Source: Modestobacter excelsi (GTDB lineage Bacteria > Actinomycetota > Actinomycetes > Mycobacteriales > Geodermatophilaceae). From it: DNA of 64,000 nucleotides. The stretch lies in assembly GCF_005930495.1 (NCBI RefSeq), contig NZ_SJEX01000013.1, positions 1-64,000 of the forward strand, written 5' to 3'. The notes beneath the pieces are model-generated. The model searched no databases. It was given only the letters and a program-made list of their open reading frames with translations, and was not told the DNA's origin. Below are positions 35,275-45,116 of the stretch, piece by piece (positions within the stretch are counted from its first letter, which is position 1; every line of letters begins with the position of its first letter). The translations under genes were made by a program, and so were the position numbers.

Positions 35275-36453
35275 ATGGACCGACTGCGCTTCGGCACGTT
35301 CCTGGCCCCGTTCCACCCGGCCGGGGAGAACCCGACCCTGGCGCTCCAGCGGGACCTCGAGCTCATCGAGCACCTGGACCGGTGCGGCTACGACGAGGCG
35401 TGGATCGGCGAGCACCACTCGGCCGGCACCGAGATCATCGCCTCCCCGGAGATCTTCATCGCCGCGGCCGCCGAACGGACCCGCCGCATCAAGCTCGGCA
35501 CGGGCGTCACGTCCATCGCCTACCACAACCCGCTCTGGGTGGCCGAGCGCATGGTGCTGCTGGACCACCTCACCCGGGGCCGGTCCATGCTCGGCTGCGG
35601 ACCGGGGTCGCTGCCCACCGACTCGATGATGCTGGGGCTCAACCCGACCGACACCCGCGAGCTGATGGAGGTCGACCTCGACATCATCATGCGGTTGCTC
35701 CGCGGTGAGACGGTCACCGAGAAGACCCGGACCCACGAACTGGTCAACGCCCGCCTGCACCTACGGCCCTACACCCAGCCGTGCTTCGACATCTCCGTCG
35801 CTGCGGTCGCCTCCCCCACCGGACCGCGGATGGCCGGCCGCCACGGCATCGGCCTGCTCTCGATCGGCGCCACGCTCACCAAGGACGGCTTCGACGCGCT
35901 CGCCCACCACTGGAACGTGGTCGAGGAGCGGGCCGCCCACTTCGGGCAGACGGTGTCCCGCAACGACTGGCGGCTGGTGGGGCTCATGCACGTGGCCGAG
36001 ACCCGTGAGCAGGCCTACCGCGACGTCCAGTTCGGCATCGAGACCTGGTTCCGCTACTTCCAGAAGACCGCCGCGTTCCCGCAGATGGCGGTCGAGGGCG
36101 GCGACGCCAAGGAGATGATCGACTTCATCAACGAGGCCGGCGTCGGCGCGATCGGGACCGTAGAGGACGCCCGCGCGCAGGTCCAGCGGCTCTGGGACCA
36201 GTCCGGCGGCTTCGGCTGCCTGCTGCTGCTCGGCCACGAGTGGGCGAACCCCGAGGCGACGAAGCGCTCGTGGGAGCTCATCGCCCAGCACGTGATGCCG
36301 CACTTCCAGGGCGGGGCGGTCTCGCACGCGCAGCAGACGCTCGACGCCAAGGCCCACGCCACCGGCAAGCGCGAGGACTACGCGGCCGCGCAGATGCAGG
36401 CGGTGGCCACCATGACCGAGCGGTACGAGAAGGAGAAGACCGGGTCGAACTGA
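35275..36453 (+). CDS. LLM-class flavin-dependent oxidoreductase
   Basis: A 392-residue TIM-barrel enzyme of the bacterial luciferase-like superfamily. DEAWIGEHHSAG carries the conserved EHH block, GTGVTSIAYHNPLWVAERMV the next strand, and GRSMLGCGPGSLPTD the phosphate loop. It uses FMNH2 or F420; limonene monooxygenase-like proteins are close in layout. ATG after GAGGAGGAC. It ends convergently with scpB at a shared hairpin. Substrate unknown. Confidence 0.88.
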   Translation: MDRLRFGTFLAPFHPAGENPTLALQRDLELIEHLDRCGYDEAWIGEHHSAGTEIIASPEIFIAAAAERTRRIKLGTGVTSIAYHNPLWVAERMVLLDHLTRGRSMLGCGPGSLPTDSMMLGLNPTDTRELMEVDLDIIMRLLRGETVTEKTRTHELVNARLHLRPYTQPCFDISVAAVASPTGPRMAGRHGIGLLSIGATLTKDGFDALAHHWNVVEERAAHFGQTVSRNDWRLVGLMHVAETREQAYRDVQFGIETWFRYFQKTAAFPQMAVEGGDAKEMIDFINEAGVGAIGTVEDARAQVQRLWDQSGGFGCLLLLGHEWANPEATKRSWELIAQHVMPHFQGGAVSHAQQTLDAKAHATGKREDYAAAQMQAVATMTERYEKEKTGSN

Positions 36454-36462
36454 GCGCTGCAC

Positions 36463-36497
36463 CCCGGACGCCCGAGCCTCCCGCTCAGGCGTCCGGG
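36463..36497. terminator. bidirectional hairpin between LLM gene and scpB
   Basis: CCCGGACGCC and GGCGTCCGGG form a perfect 10-base stem with a 15-base loop. The right arm overlaps the last codons of scpB. Placed between convergent genes, it can stop transcripts from both sides. Confidence 0.75.
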
Positions 36498-37393
36498 TGC
36501 TCGTCGAGGAGGGAACCGGCGTCCGGCAGCAGCGGCGCGAGCTCGGGCAGCTCGTCCAGGCCGGTCAGCCCCAGCCGCTCCAGGAACAGCGGCGTCGTCA
36601 CGTACAGCCCACCGCCGGTGTCCGGGTCCGAGCCCGCCTCCCGGATCAGCCCGCGCGAGGTGAGCGTGCGCACCACGGCGTCCACCCCCACCCCGCGGAT
36701 CGCCGACACCCGCGCCCGGGTCACCGGCTGCCGGTAGGCGATGACGGCCAGGGTCTCCAGCGCCGCCTGGGTCAGCCGGTTGCGCTGGCCCCCCAGCAGG
36801 TGCCGCTCGACGACCGGCGCGTGCGCCTCCCGCGTGTACAGCCGCCACCCCTCCCCCACCCGGCGGAGCACGATCCCGGCCCGCCGCTCGTCGTAGTCGG
36901 CGGCCAGCGCGGCAAGCTCCCGGCGCACCCGGGGTACCGGGCACCGCAGCGCGTCGGCGAGGGTCACCTCGTCGACCGGCGCGTCCACGACGAACAGCAG
37001 CGCCTCCAGGCCGCCCCGCAGCACCACCGGGTCCAAGTCCAGGTCGAGGTCCAGCTCCTGCTGCATCGGCGCGACGTCCGGTGCAGCCTCCTCCACCGCG
37101 GCCTCCGGCTCGGGCACCACCTCCAGCTCCACTGGCGGTGCCGCGGGCGCCCGTCCGAAGGACAGCGCCGGCGCCTCCTCCACCGTCGCCGCCTCCTCTG
37201 CGGCCGCCGGGTCGACCAACGGGTCGACAGCCAACGGGAGGTCCGCCGGGGCGCCCAGTCCCGCGGCCAGCTGCCGGGCGACGACGTCCCAGCCCTCCGC
37301 AGGCAGCGCGTCGTCGTCCTCCAGCCCGGCGGCCACCTCGGCGGCGATCGCGTCCCAGGAGAACGGACGCGGCTGCTCCGGCTCGTCGCTCAC
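36485..37393 (-). CDS. scpB: SMC–ScpB condensin subunit B
   Basis: A 302-residue ScpB. The two winged-helix domains begin near residue 123 (LRGGLEALLFVVDAPVDEVT) and include LETLAVIAYRQPVTRARVSA. ScpB dimers bind ScpA and SMC in chromosome segregation. The first 110 residues are an Ala/Glu/Pro-rich extension beyond the usual family length; Met110 could be an internal start giving a normal-sized protein. GTG 37393 overlaps the scpA stop by 4 bases, which favours the long form. Confidence 0.93.
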   Translation of the reverse strand: MSDEPEQPRPFSWDAIAAEVAAGLEDDDALPAEGWDVVARQLAAGLGAPADLPLAVDPLVDPAAAEEAATVEEAPALSFGRAPAAPPVELEVVPEPEAAVEEAAPDVAPMQQELDLDLDLDPVVLRGGLEALLFVVDAPVDEVTLADALRCPVPRVRRELAALAADYDERRAGIVLRRVGEGWRLYTREAHAPVVERHLLGGQRNRLTQAALETLAVIAYRQPVTRARVSAIRGVGVDAVVRTLTSRGLIREAGSDPDTGGGLYVTTPLFLERLGLTGLDELPELAPLLPDAGSLLDEHPDA

Positions 37394-38229
37394 TCGTACT
37401 CCTCCAGGTCGTCCGCGATCGCGGCCTCGATCTCCTCCGGCAGCCGGCCGCCGACCAGCTGCGGCCCGGTCCACCGCACGTGCAGCTCGCCCAGCGGCGC
37501 CACCTGGTCGAAGGTCACCAGCTGCTGCCGGTACAGCTCCAGCAGCGCGAGGAACCGGGCGACCACCTCCAGCGTGTGCGCGCAGTCGCTGCTCAGCGAG
37601 CGGAAGGTCGCCGTGCCCGCCGCGGCGATCCGGCTGCGGACGAGCACGAGCTGCTCGGTGACGCTCACCGCCGGCGCGTGCAGGTGCGCGACGCTCACCG
37701 TCGGCGGTGGTCTGGGGGTCAGCGCCTCGTGCGCCAGCGCCGCGAACTGCTCCGGGGTCACCCCGAGCAGCACCTCGGGCAGCAGCTGGGCGAAGCGCGG
37801 CTCCAGCGCCACGTCCCGCGGGAACCGGCGCGCGGCCTCCGCCTCCCGCCGGCGCAGGAACTCCGCGGCCCGCTTGTACGCGCGGTACTGCAGCAGCCGG
37901 GCGAAGAGCAGGTCCCGCGCCTCGAGGACGGCGAGGTCGTCCTCGTCCTCGACGTCGGCCACAGGCAGCAGCCGGGCGGCCTTGAGGTCCAGCAGCGTCG
38001 AGCCGACGACGAGGAACTCGCTGGCCTGGTCCAGGTCCAGCTGGTCACCGAGCGCGCGCAGGTGCGCGATGAACTCGTCGGTGACCGTCGACAGCGCGAT
38101 CTCGGTGACGTCCAGCTTGTGCCGGCCGATCAGCTGCAGCAGCAGGTCGAACGGGCCCTCGAAGTTGGCCAGCCGGACGGTGAACCGCCCGTGGCCGACC
38201 CCCTCGGACCCCGCCGCCGTCACCGTCAC
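37390..38229 (-). CDS. scpA: SMC–ScpA condensin subunit A (kleisin)
   Basis: A 279-residue kleisin. The N-terminal FTVRLANFEGPFDLLLQLIG and HKLDVTEIALSTVTDEFIAH blocks bind SMC. The central helix ASEFLVVGSTLLDLKAARLL contacts ScpB, and the C-terminal winged helix closes the SMC ring. Coupled to scpB by a 4-base overlap. It follows parA and the small RHH-like gene as in other actinobacteria. Confidence 0.95.
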   Translation of the reverse strand: MTVTAAGSEGVGHGRFTVRLANFEGPFDLLLQLIGRHKLDVTEIALSTVTDEFIAHLRALGDQLDLDQASEFLVVGSTLLDLKAARLLPVADVEDEDDLAVLEARDLLFARLLQYRAYKRAAEFLRRREAEAARRFPRDVALEPRFAQLLPEVLLGVTPEQFAALAHEALTPRPPPTVSVAHLHAPAVSVTEQLVLVRSRIAAAGTATFRSLSSDCAHTLEVVARFLALLELYRQQLVTFDQVAPLGELHVRWTGPQLVGGRLPEEIEAAIADDLEEYE

Positions 38230-38267
38230 AGCCTAGAGACGCCCGGGGACCTCGGTCGGTCGACGGC

Positions 38268-38780
38268 CTACTTGCGCAGCCGGCGGACCAGGACCGAGTC
38301 CTCGCCGTGCACCTCGAGGTCGGCCAGCACCACGGCGATCGCCTCGCGGACGATCCGGCCACGGTCGGCGGCCACCCCGTGCTGACCGCGCAGCGCCAGC
38401 CGCGCGGTCTCCAGGGCCAGCAGCTCGTCGGCCGAGCAGTAGACGGTGATCTTCTCCTCGTGCCGGGCGCGCCCCTTCGAGCTGCTCGCCCGGGTCACCT
38501 GCTTCGGCGGTGCCGCCGGCAGGGTCGACCGGTGCGCGGCCAGCTCGTCGACGACGATCCGCGGCGCACCGCCGGCGACGTCCGGCACCAGGGTCAGCGG
38601 CGGGGAGGCCGGCAGCTCGTCCTCGTCCGCCCCCCGGGACGCGGCGCTGCTGCGCAGCGCGGGTGAGGACTGGGCGGCCGCGAGGGTCGACAGCTCGGTG
38701 ACCGGCGCGGGCGAGGGCGCCGGGACGTCGGTCCGGCGGAACAGCTCGGCGGCACCCGGCAGCACGGGGCGGCGAGTCAC
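38268..38780 (-). CDS. conserved small protein with RHH-like C-terminus
   Basis: A 170-residue protein. Residues 1–105 are low-complexity and probably unfolded. The C-terminal 65 residues (KITVYCSADELLALETARLA, then ADRGRIVREAIAVVLADLE) look like a ribbon-helix-helix DNA-binding domain: a short strand followed by two helices. It is coupled to the upstream ParA gene by a GTGA overlap and precedes scpA. It may be the ParB-like or DNA-tethering partner of this ParA. Not a named family that I recognise. Confidence 0.75.
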   Translation of the reverse strand: MTRRPVLPGAAELFRRTDVPAPSPAPVTELSTLAAAQSSPALRSSAASRGADEDELPASPPLTLVPDVAGGAPRIVVDELAAHRSTLPAAPPKQVTRASSSKGRARHEEKITVYCSADELLALETARLALRGQHGVAADRGRIVREAIAVVLADLEVHGEDSVLVRRLRK

Positions 38781-39697
38781 AGTGCGATGACCTCCTTGGC
38801 GAGATCCCGGTACGCCGCGGCGCCCGACGACGTGGGGGCCCACTGGGTGATCGGCTGCCCGGCCACCGTGGTCTCGGGGAACCGCACCGTGCGGCTGATG
38901 ACGGTCTGGAACACGGTGTCGCCGAAGGCCTCGACGACCCGGCTGAACACCTCGCGGCAGTGCACGGTCCGCGTGTCGTACATGGTGGCCAGGATCCCGT
39001 CGATCTCCAGCGACGGGTTGAGCCGCTCCTTGACCTTGTCGATCGTGTCCACCAGCAGCGCGACCCCGCGCAGCGAGAAGAACTCGCACTCCAGCGGGAT
39101 GATCACGCCCTGCGCGGCGGTGAGCGCGTTGACCGTCAGCAGCCCGAGCGAGGGCTGGCAGTCGATGAGCACGTAGTCGTACTCGTCGCGGACCGAGGCG
39201 AGCACCCGCATCAGGGTCTGCTCGCGGGCGACCTCGCTGACCAGCTGCACCTCGGCAGCGGACAGGTCGATGTTGCTGGGCACCAGGTCCAGTCCGGCGA
39301 TCTCGGTGGCCACCCGCACGTCGGCCAGCGTCGTCCGCGGCTCCATCAGCGCGTTGTACACGGTCCGGTCCAGGTGCTGGGCAGGGATGCCGAGGCCGAC
39401 CGACAGCGCGCCCTGCGGGTCCAGGTCGACCAGCAGCACGCGGCGGCCCTGCTCGACCAGCGCGGCGCCCAGGTTGATGGTCGACGTCGTCTTGCCGACG
39501 CCGCCCTTCTGGTTGCACATGGCGATGATCCGGGCCGGGCCGTGCGAGCTGATCGGCTTCGGGTCGGGCAGCTTCCGCTGCCGCGCCTTGGCGGGGTCGA
39601 CGCGGCTCGTCGGGATGCCCATCTCGGCGTCGCCCGCCATGGCCCCTCCGCGCGGGAGCGCGACGGCGGAAGCCGCCGCCTCGGCTCGTGTCGACAT
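38777..39697 (-). CDS. ParA-family ATPase (Rv1708-like)
   Basis: A 306-residue ParA/Soj-type ATPase. Deviant Walker [21 protein letters not shown] near residue 60, LLVDLDPQG, and [19 protein letters not shown] basic, Ala-rich tail of about 45 residues precedes the ATPase. ATG 39697. It is distinct from the origin-proximal parAB pair, since no parB follows. In the conserved block it precedes scpA and probably works in chromosome or cargo positioning. Confidence 0.92.
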   Translation of the reverse strand: MSTRAEAAASAVALPRGGAMAGDAEMGIPTSRVDPAKARQRKLPDPKPISSHGPARIIAMCNQKGGVGKTTSTINLGAALVEQGRRVLLVDLDPQGALSVGLGIPAQHLDRTVYNALMEPRTTLADVRVATEIAGLDLVPSNIDLSAAEVQLVSEVAREQTLMRVLASVRDEYDYVLIDCQPSLGLLTVNALTAAQGVIIPLECEFFSLRGVALLVDTIDKVKERLNPSLEIDGILATMYDTRTVHCREVFSRVVEAFGDTVFQTVISRTVRFPETTVAGQPITQWAPTSSGAAAYRDLAKEVIAL

Positions 39698-39828
39698 CGT
39701 CTGTGCCTCTTCCCTGAGTGCTGAGCGGACCGTGGGCCGGGTGCGGCCACGGCAGGAGCCCGCACGACCAGCGGGGAAGCCGCCGACCCGTTCTCCCACT
39801 CCTCTTCTCGGCAGGGTGCACGGCTCCC

Positions 39829-40593
39829 GTGACTGGAACGCCGAGGAAACTTGTCGACATGTTGCTGCTGGCCGTCCCCTACCACCTCGACGAGCGCCTC
39901 GACCCCTTCGACCTGGGCGTTCCTGCCGACCGGGAGGTGACCGCCGACCTCCCGGCCGGCGACCCGTGGACCCGGATGGCGGCGCTGTACGAGCAGGTCG
40001 CGGACGCCGTCGGCGAGGGAGGTGCGGTCGTCGCCTCCGGGGACTGCACCACGAGCCTCGGGGTGCTGGCCGGGCTGCAGCGGGCCGGGCGGGACCCGGC
40101 CGTCGTCTGGTTCGACGCGCACGCCGACTTCCACACCGTGGACACCACGACGTCGGGCTACCTCGGCGGGATGCCGCTGTCGCTGGCCGTCGGCAGGGGC
40201 GACCTGGCCCTCCCGGCGGCGCTGGGGCTGCGACCGGTCGCGGAGGAGCGCGTGGTGCTGGTCGACGCCCGGGACACCGACCCCGGCGAGCACCGGCTGC
40301 TGGCCGGCTCCGCCGTCACCCGCACCCCGGTCGCCGACCTGGGCGGCGTCGTCCCGGACGGCGACCTGTACGTGCACGTGGACGTCGACGTGTGCACGCC
40401 GGCCGAGGTCCCGGACCTGCTGTACCCGGCGGCCGGCGGGGTGCGGGTCGACGAGCTGCTGATCGCGGTCCGGGCGCTGGTCGGCACCGGCCGGGTCGTC
40501 GCGCTCGGCCTGGCCGCGACGTGGCACCACACGGGTCCGGCCCGTCCCGAGCACGCGGCCCTGGTCCGCGGGCTGCTGGCCGCCGCGCCCTGA
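39829..40593 (+). CDS. arginase/agmatinase-family protein
   Basis: About 254 residues of the ureohydrolase fold. The metal motifs [10 protein letters not shown] and HVDVDVCTP are present. The first canonical ligand motif GGDHS is changed to SGDCTTS, so the usual His is a Cys. GTG 39829 or ATG 39859 may be the start. It is divergent from parA and convergent with xerD (2 bases between stops). The altered ligand may change metal use or activity. Confidence 0.82.
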   Translation: MTGTPRKLVDMLLLAVPYHLDERLDPFDLGVPADREVTADLPAGDPWTRMAALYEQVADAVGEGGAVVASGDCTTSLGVLAGLQRAGRDPAVVWFDAHADFHTVDTTTSGYLGGMPLSLAVGRGDLALPAALGLRPVAEERVVLVDARDTDPGEHRLLAGSAVTRTPVADLGGVVPDGDLYVHVDVDVCTPAEVPDLLYPAAGGVRVDELLIAVRALVGTGRVVALGLAATWHHTGPARPEHAALVRGLLAAAP

Positions 40594-40595
40594 GC

Positions 40596-41567
40596 TCAGC
40601 GCAGCGCGCGGGGGTGGCTGGTCGCGTAGACCTCGCGCAGCCGCTCGACGGTGACCAGCGTGTAGACCTGGGTGGTGGTCACCGAGGCGTGGCCGAGCAG
40701 CTCCTGCACCACGCGGACGTCGGCGCCGCCGTCGAGCAGGTGGGTGGCGAAGGAGTGCCGCAGCGTGTGCGGTGACAGCTCCGCGGAGATCCCCGCCCGC
40801 TCGGCGGCCTCGCGGAGGATCGACCAGGCGCTCTGCCGGGACAGCGGCCCACCGCGGGCGTTGAGGAACAGCGCTCCCCCGCGCACCCCGGCCCGGGCCT
40901 TCGTGGCCAGCGCCGGCCGGGCCCGCACCAGGTAGTCCTCGACGGCGCGGACGGCGTAGCTGCCGACCGGCACGACCCGCTCCTTGCCGCCCTTGCCGGC
41001 CAGCCGCACCGCCGCCGAGGCGAGGTCCAGGTCGTCGACGGCGAGCCCGACCGCCTCGGAGATCCGCGCGCCGGTGCCGTACAGCAGCTCCAGCAGCGCC
41101 CGGTCCCGCAGCCCGCGCGGGCCCTCGACCGCCGCGGCCGCGGTCAGCAGCGCCTCGACCTGCTCGACCGGGATCGCCTTGGGCAGCCGCCGCGCCGGTG
41201 CCGGGGGCTTCACCTGGGCGGCGACGTCGTCGACCACCAGCCCGTCGAGCAGCGCGAACCGGTGCAGGCCGCGGACGGCGACCACCGCCCGGGCCGCCGA
41301 CGTCGCCGACAGCGGCGGGTGCACGTCGTCGCCCTGCCGCAACGCGACCAGGAACGCGGCGACGTCGGACTCCCCCACCTCGCCGAGCCCCTCGACGCCA
41401 CCGGCGGACAGGAACTCCGCGTACCGGCGCAGGTCCCGGCGGTAGGAGGCGATCGTGTTGCCGGCGAGGCCGCGCTCCACGGTCAGGTGGTCGAGGTAGC
41501 CGGTGACGACCCGTTCGACGGCCGGGCCGGCACTCGTGACGGCCGTCAGGACAGCACCTCCTGCCAC
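40596..41567 (-). CDS. xerD: site-specific tyrosine recombinase XerD
   Basis: About 323 residues. N-terminal SAM-like domain ([20 protein letters not shown]) and catalytic domain with Arg in [12 protein letters not shown], Lys in [20 protein letters not shown] (His, Arg), [11 protein letters not shown] (His) and the nucleophile Tyr of QVYT. It resolves chromosome dimers at dif with XerC. The start is uncertain: GTG 41567 overlaps ald by 22 bases and no better codon lies downstream. Confidence 0.94.
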   Translation of the reverse strand: MAGGAVLTAVTSAGPAVERVVTGYLDHLTVERGLAGNTIASYRRDLRRYAEFLSAGGVEGLGEVGESDVAAFLVALRQGDDVHPPLSATSAARAVVAVRGLHRFALLDGLVVDDVAAQVKPPAPARRLPKAIPVEQVEALLTAAAAVEGPRGLRDRALLELLYGTGARISEAVGLAVDDLDLASAAVRLAGKGGKERVVPVGSYAVRAVEDYLVRARPALATKARAGVRGGALFLNARGGPLSRQSAWSILREAAERAGISAELSPHTLRHSFATHLLDGGADVRVVQELLGHASVTTTQVYTLVTVERLREVYATSHPRALR

Positions 41568-42661
41568 CGGACCGATGGCAGCCCGTGTGCCTCGGCGACG
41601 CCGGCGTGCACCAGCTGCCCGCCGGCCACGTTGGCGCCGCGGGCCAGCGCCGGGTCGGCAGCCAGCGCCGTCGCGGTGCCGGAGCCGGCCAGGGCCAGCA
41701 CGTAGGGCAGCGTCACGTTGGTCAGCGCGTAGGTCGAGGTGTGCGGCACCGCGCCGGGCATGTTTGCGACGCAGTAGAAGACCGACTCGTGGACGGTGAA
41801 CGTCGGGTCGTCGTGGGTGGTCGGCCGGCTGTCCTCGAAGCAGCCGCCCTGGTCGACGGCGATGTCGACGAGCACCGAGCCGGGCTTCATCCGGGACACC
41901 AGCTCGGTGCTCACCACCGTGGGCGCCTTCGCGCCGGGCACCAGGACGGCGCCGATCACCAGGTCGGCCTCGAGCACCGCCCGCTCGACCTCCAGGGCGT
42001 TGGAGGAGACGGTCTGCAGGTGGCCGCGGTAGAGCTGGTCGGCGGCCCGCAGCTTCTCCAGATCGCGGTCGAGCACGGTGACCTGCGCCTGCATGCCCAG
42101 GGCGATCGTGGCCGCGTTCATCCCGGAGACCCCGGCGCCGATGACGACGACCTTGGCCGCGTGCACGCCGGACACCCCGCCCAGCAGCACACCCCGGCCG
42201 CCGGAGGCCCGCTCGAGCGTGTGCGCACCGACCTGCGGGGCCATCCGGCCGGCGACCTCCGACATCGGGGCGAGCAGCGGCAGCGCGCCGCCGTCGGTCT
42301 GCACCGTCTCGTAGGCGATCGCGGTGGTGCCCGAGGCGAGCAGCGCGTCGGTGCACTCGCGGGAGGCGGCCAGGTGCAGGTAGGTGAACAGCGTCTGGTC
42401 GGCGCGCAGCCGGCCGTACTCCTCGGCCACGGGCTCCTTGACCTTCAGCAGCAGGTCCGCCTCCCCCCACACGTCGTCGGCGGTGCTGAGGATCTTCGCC
42501 CCTGCCGCGGTGAAGTCCCGGTCCGGGATGGACGACCCGGCCCCGGCGTCGTGCTCGACCAGCACGTCGTGCCCGGCCGCCACCAGCTCGGTCACCCCGG
42601 AGGGGGTGAGCGCGACCCGGTACTCGCGGTTCTTGACCTCTCGAGCGACTCCGACCTTCAT
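41546..42661 (-). CDS. ald: alanine dehydrogenase
   Basis: A 371-residue enzyme. N-terminal [20 protein letters not shown], active-site LLKVKEP (Lys) and YLHLAAS (His), the Rossmann motif [20 protein letters not shown], and [17 protein letters not shown]. It interconverts L-alanine and pyruvate with NAD. It is complete and full length. It precedes xerD with a 22-base overlap. Confidence 0.96.
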   Translation of the reverse strand: MKVGVAREVKNREYRVALTPSGVTELVAAGHDVLVEHDAGAGSSIPDRDFTAAGAKILSTADDVWGEADLLLKVKEPVAEEYGRLRADQTLFTYLHLAASRECTDALLASGTTAIAYETVQTDGGALPLLAPMSEVAGRMAPQVGAHTLERASGGRGVLLGGVSGVHAAKVVVIGAGVSGMNAATIALGMQAQVTVLDRDLEKLRAADQLYRGHLQTVSSNALEVERAVLEADLVIGAVLVPGAKAPTVVSTELVSRMKPGSVLVDIAVDQGGCFEDSRPTTHDDPTFTVHESVFYCVANMPGAVPHTSTYALTNVTLPYVLALAGSGTATALAADPALARGANVAGGQLVHAGVAEAHGLPSVRWQEVLS

Positions 42662-42826
42662 CCTCAGATCCCAGCTCCCGGTTCGGCGGGCGTCCCCGGG
42701 GTTGCCGGCGGCGCTCCAGTGACGGGCGGCCCGGTCGGGGCCGGCCTCGGCCGGAGTGTAGGCATGATCGAGGTCACGTCGGTGTCCCGCCGGGACGTCG
42801 GCCCGTCGCCGTCCCCCGGTCGGGGG

Positions 42827-43366
42827 TCAGGCGGGGGGCGGGGGTCGCTCGACCGTGTACCGCACGCCGACCAGCTCGCCGTTGCGGGCGACCTCCTGCA
42901 CCGCCAGCTCGACCCGGCGCGGCAGCAGCGGCGCCCCGCCGCCGAGGGTCACCGGGGCGATGGCGACCACCAGCTCGTCCAGCAGCCCGCGGTCGGCGAA
43001 CTGGCCGGCGAGGTCCCCGCCGCCGACGATCCAGACGTCCCGCCCGGCCGCGGCGGCGACCATGTCGGCGTGCACCCGCGCCGGGTCCTCGGCGGTGAGG
43101 CGCAGGTCCACGCCCGGCAGCAGCGGCAGGTCCCGGTGGCTGAAGACCCAGGTGGGCCGCTCCGGCGTCCAGTCCGGCTCGTGCTCGCGGACCCACAGGT
43201 AGGTCGTCGCGCCCATCGCCACGGCACCCACCCCGGCGATGAAGCCGTCGTAGCCCATCGGCCCGTCGGCGTCGGTCTGCCGGCTGAGCAGCCAGTCCAG
43301 CGAGTGGTCGACGGTGGCGATGAAGCCGTCCAGCGACGTGGCGGTGTAGTAGACGGTCCGGGTCAC
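42827..43366 (-). CDS. RibD/DHFR-fold reductase family protein
   Basis: A 179-residue protein of the RibD C-terminal (dihydrofolate-reductase-like) family. VYYTATSLDGFIA at the start and VWIVGGGDLAGQFADRGLLD, the NADPH-binding block, are diagnostic. Most members have no known substrate. Its GTG overlaps the stop of the AraC–DinB gene by 4 bases, so the two are made together. Confidence 0.87.
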   Translation of the reverse strand: MTRTVYYTATSLDGFIATVDHSLDWLLSRQTDADGPMGYDGFIAGVGAVAMGATTYLWVREHEPDWTPERPTWVFSHRDLPLLPGVDLRLTAEDPARVHADMVAAAAGRDVWIVGGGDLAGQFADRGLLDELVVAIAPVTLGGGAPLLPRRVELAVQEVARNGELVGVRYTVERPPPPA

Positions 43367-44301
43367 GAGGTCCTCCTCCTCAACCAGTCGATCGGGTCAC
43401 CGGCGTCCACCGGCATCCCGGCCTCCCGGAACCAGGCCCGGGCCAGCTGCCGGCGGTGCGCGCCGAAGGTGAGCACGTGGGCGATCACGCTGCCCAGCAC
43501 GAAGGTCTCCGGCGGGTCGCACAGCGCGTCGACCAGCCGGTCGCCCCAGGCGGCGCGCCGGGACACGTCCCGGACGAACGCCAGCCAGCGGGGCGCGGCC
43601 TCGTCGTGCCGGGCGAGCAGGGCGGCCGGGTCGTCCGCGCCGCGCGCCGGGTGGTCGGCTCCCTCGACCGAGGCCAGCCAGACCTCCGTCGTCCGCACCA
43701 GGTGCTCCAGCACCGCGGCGAGCGACTCCTCGGGGCCGTCCCAGCTCAGCACCTGCCAGCCCGGCGCGCGGGACCGCCGGTACTCGTCGGCGGGCAGCCC
43801 CTTGGCCAGGTCCAGCAGCGCGCGGGTGTCCTCCAGCGCGTGGTGCACCAGCAGCGCGGTGACCTCGTCGCCACCGCGGGCGCCCTGCTCGCCGGTCACC
43901 CACAGCGAGGTGGGCGGGTGGAAGTGGACGCCGTTGGGCGCCGGCAGCCAGTGCCCGTCCCGGGTGGTGGGTCCCGGATCGGCCGGCCGGTGCCCGGGCG
44001 AGCGGCCGTAGGCCCGGGAGAACGCCCGGCTGAAGCCCTCCACCGACTCGTACCCGGCGGCGAACGCCACCTCGGTCACGCTGCGTCCGCCCTGCAGCTG
44101 CCACGCCGCGCGCTCCAGCTCCACCCGCCGGCGCAGCGCCACCGGCGACTCCCCGGCACCCCGGGCCACCTGCCGGCTGAAGTGCCAGGGCGAGGAGAAG
44201 GCGTCCCCGGCCATCTCGGTGAGCGTCCGGTTGTCCTCGTCCAGCACCGCGTCGAGCAGCTCGCGCAGCCGGTCGCGGCCGGTGGGCACGTCCTCGGTCA
44301 T
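43363..44301 (-). CDS. AraC HTH–DinB fusion regulator
   Basis: A 312-residue fusion. Residues 1–100 form an AraC double helix-turn-helix (LTEMAGDAFSSPWHFSRQVA, then SVTEVAFAAGYESVEGFSRA). Residues about 140–305 form a DinB-like four-helix domain (LLVHHALEDTRALLDLAKGL; His ligands in VIAHVLTFGAHRR). The DinB part may sense a metal-bound small molecule. It is coupled to the RibD-like gene, so it probably regulates itself and that reductase. Confidence 0.85.
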   Translation of the reverse strand: MTEDVPTGRDRLRELLDAVLDEDNRTLTEMAGDAFSSPWHFSRQVARGAGESPVALRRRVELERAAWQLQGGRSVTEVAFAAGYESVEGFSRAFSRAYGRSPGHRPADPGPTTRDGHWLPAPNGVHFHPPTSLWVTGEQGARGGDEVTALLVHHALEDTRALLDLAKGLPADEYRRSRAPGWQVLSWDGPEESLAAVLEHLVRTTEVWLASVEGADHPARGADDPAALLARHDEAAPRWLAFVRDVSRRAAWGDRLVDALCDPPETFVLGSVIAHVLTFGAHRRQLARAWFREAGMPVDAGDPIDWLRRRTS

Positions 44302-44438
44302 GGGGCGAGTCTCGTGGGTCGGGCCCGCTCCGCGCCCGACCGTTCTTGCTCGGTCCGGATCGCCCCGGACGCCGCGGTGCCGGACGATCCTCAGAACCCG
44401 CCCGAGACCCGTCCGACCCCGCCGAGGGAGCCGCACCG

Positions 44439-45077
44439 ATGCGCCTGTACGCCGACCGACCCGACCACCGCACCCGTCAGCTGGCCGCCGACGCCGGGCT
44501 GCTGGCCTGGGCGGTGCTGTGGGTGCTGGTCGCCCGGGTGGTGCACGGGGCGGTGCTGGTGCTGGCCGAACCGGGCCGGGCCGTCGCCGACCTGGGCCGG
44601 TCCATCTCGGACTCGATGGACTCGGCGGCCGGCGCGGCCGACGGCGTCCCGGTGGTCGGTGACGAGCTGGCCCAGCCCTTCGGTGCGCTGAGCGACGCGG
44701 GCGGCTCGGTCACCGGCGCGGGCACGGACGCCTCGGAGGCCGTGCACACCCTGGCAGCGGTGCTGGCCGTCGTGCTGGTGGTGCTGCCGGTCGGCTGGCT
44801 CCTGGTGCGCTGGCTGCGCTGGCGTACGGGCTGGCTGCGGGAGGCCACCGCCGCGGACCGGTTGCTGACCTCCGGTGCGGACGGCCTCCCGGACCTCGAG
44901 CTGCTGGCGGCCCGGGCGATGGCCACCGCCCCGCTCCCGCAGCTGGCCCGCCTGCCGGCCGGCACCGGGGCCGGCTGGCGGGCGGGCGACCCGGCGGCGC
45001 TGCGCGCGCTGGCCGGGCTGGAGCTCCGCAGGATCGGCCTGCGGACACCGGAGGTGAGTCCCGCCGAGGTCAGCTGA
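44439..45077 (+). CDS. two-TM membrane protein, unknown function
   Basis: A 212-residue protein. Two hydrophobic segments: LLAWAVLWVLVARVVHGAVL (about 21–40) and LAAVLAVVLVVLPVGWLLV (about 105–125). The stretch between them is Ser/Asp/Gly-rich and probably outside the cell; a charged, Leu-rich tail follows inside. ATG 44439 after GAGGGAG. It is divergent from the AraC–DinB gene. No family recognised. Confidence 0.75.
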   Translation: MRLYADRPDHRTRQLAADAGLLAWAVLWVLVARVVHGAVLVLAEPGRAVADLGRSISDSMDSAAGAADGVPVVGDELAQPFGALSDAGGSVTGAGTDASEAVHTLAAVLAVVLVVLPVGWLLVRWLRWRTGWLREATAADRLLTSGADGLPDLELLAARAMATAPLPQLARLPAGTGAGWRAGDPAALRALAGLELRRIGLRTPEVSPAEVS

Positions 45078-45116
45078 GGACCACCTGCGCTGGCGCTCCC
45101 TGCGATGCTCCCGGCG

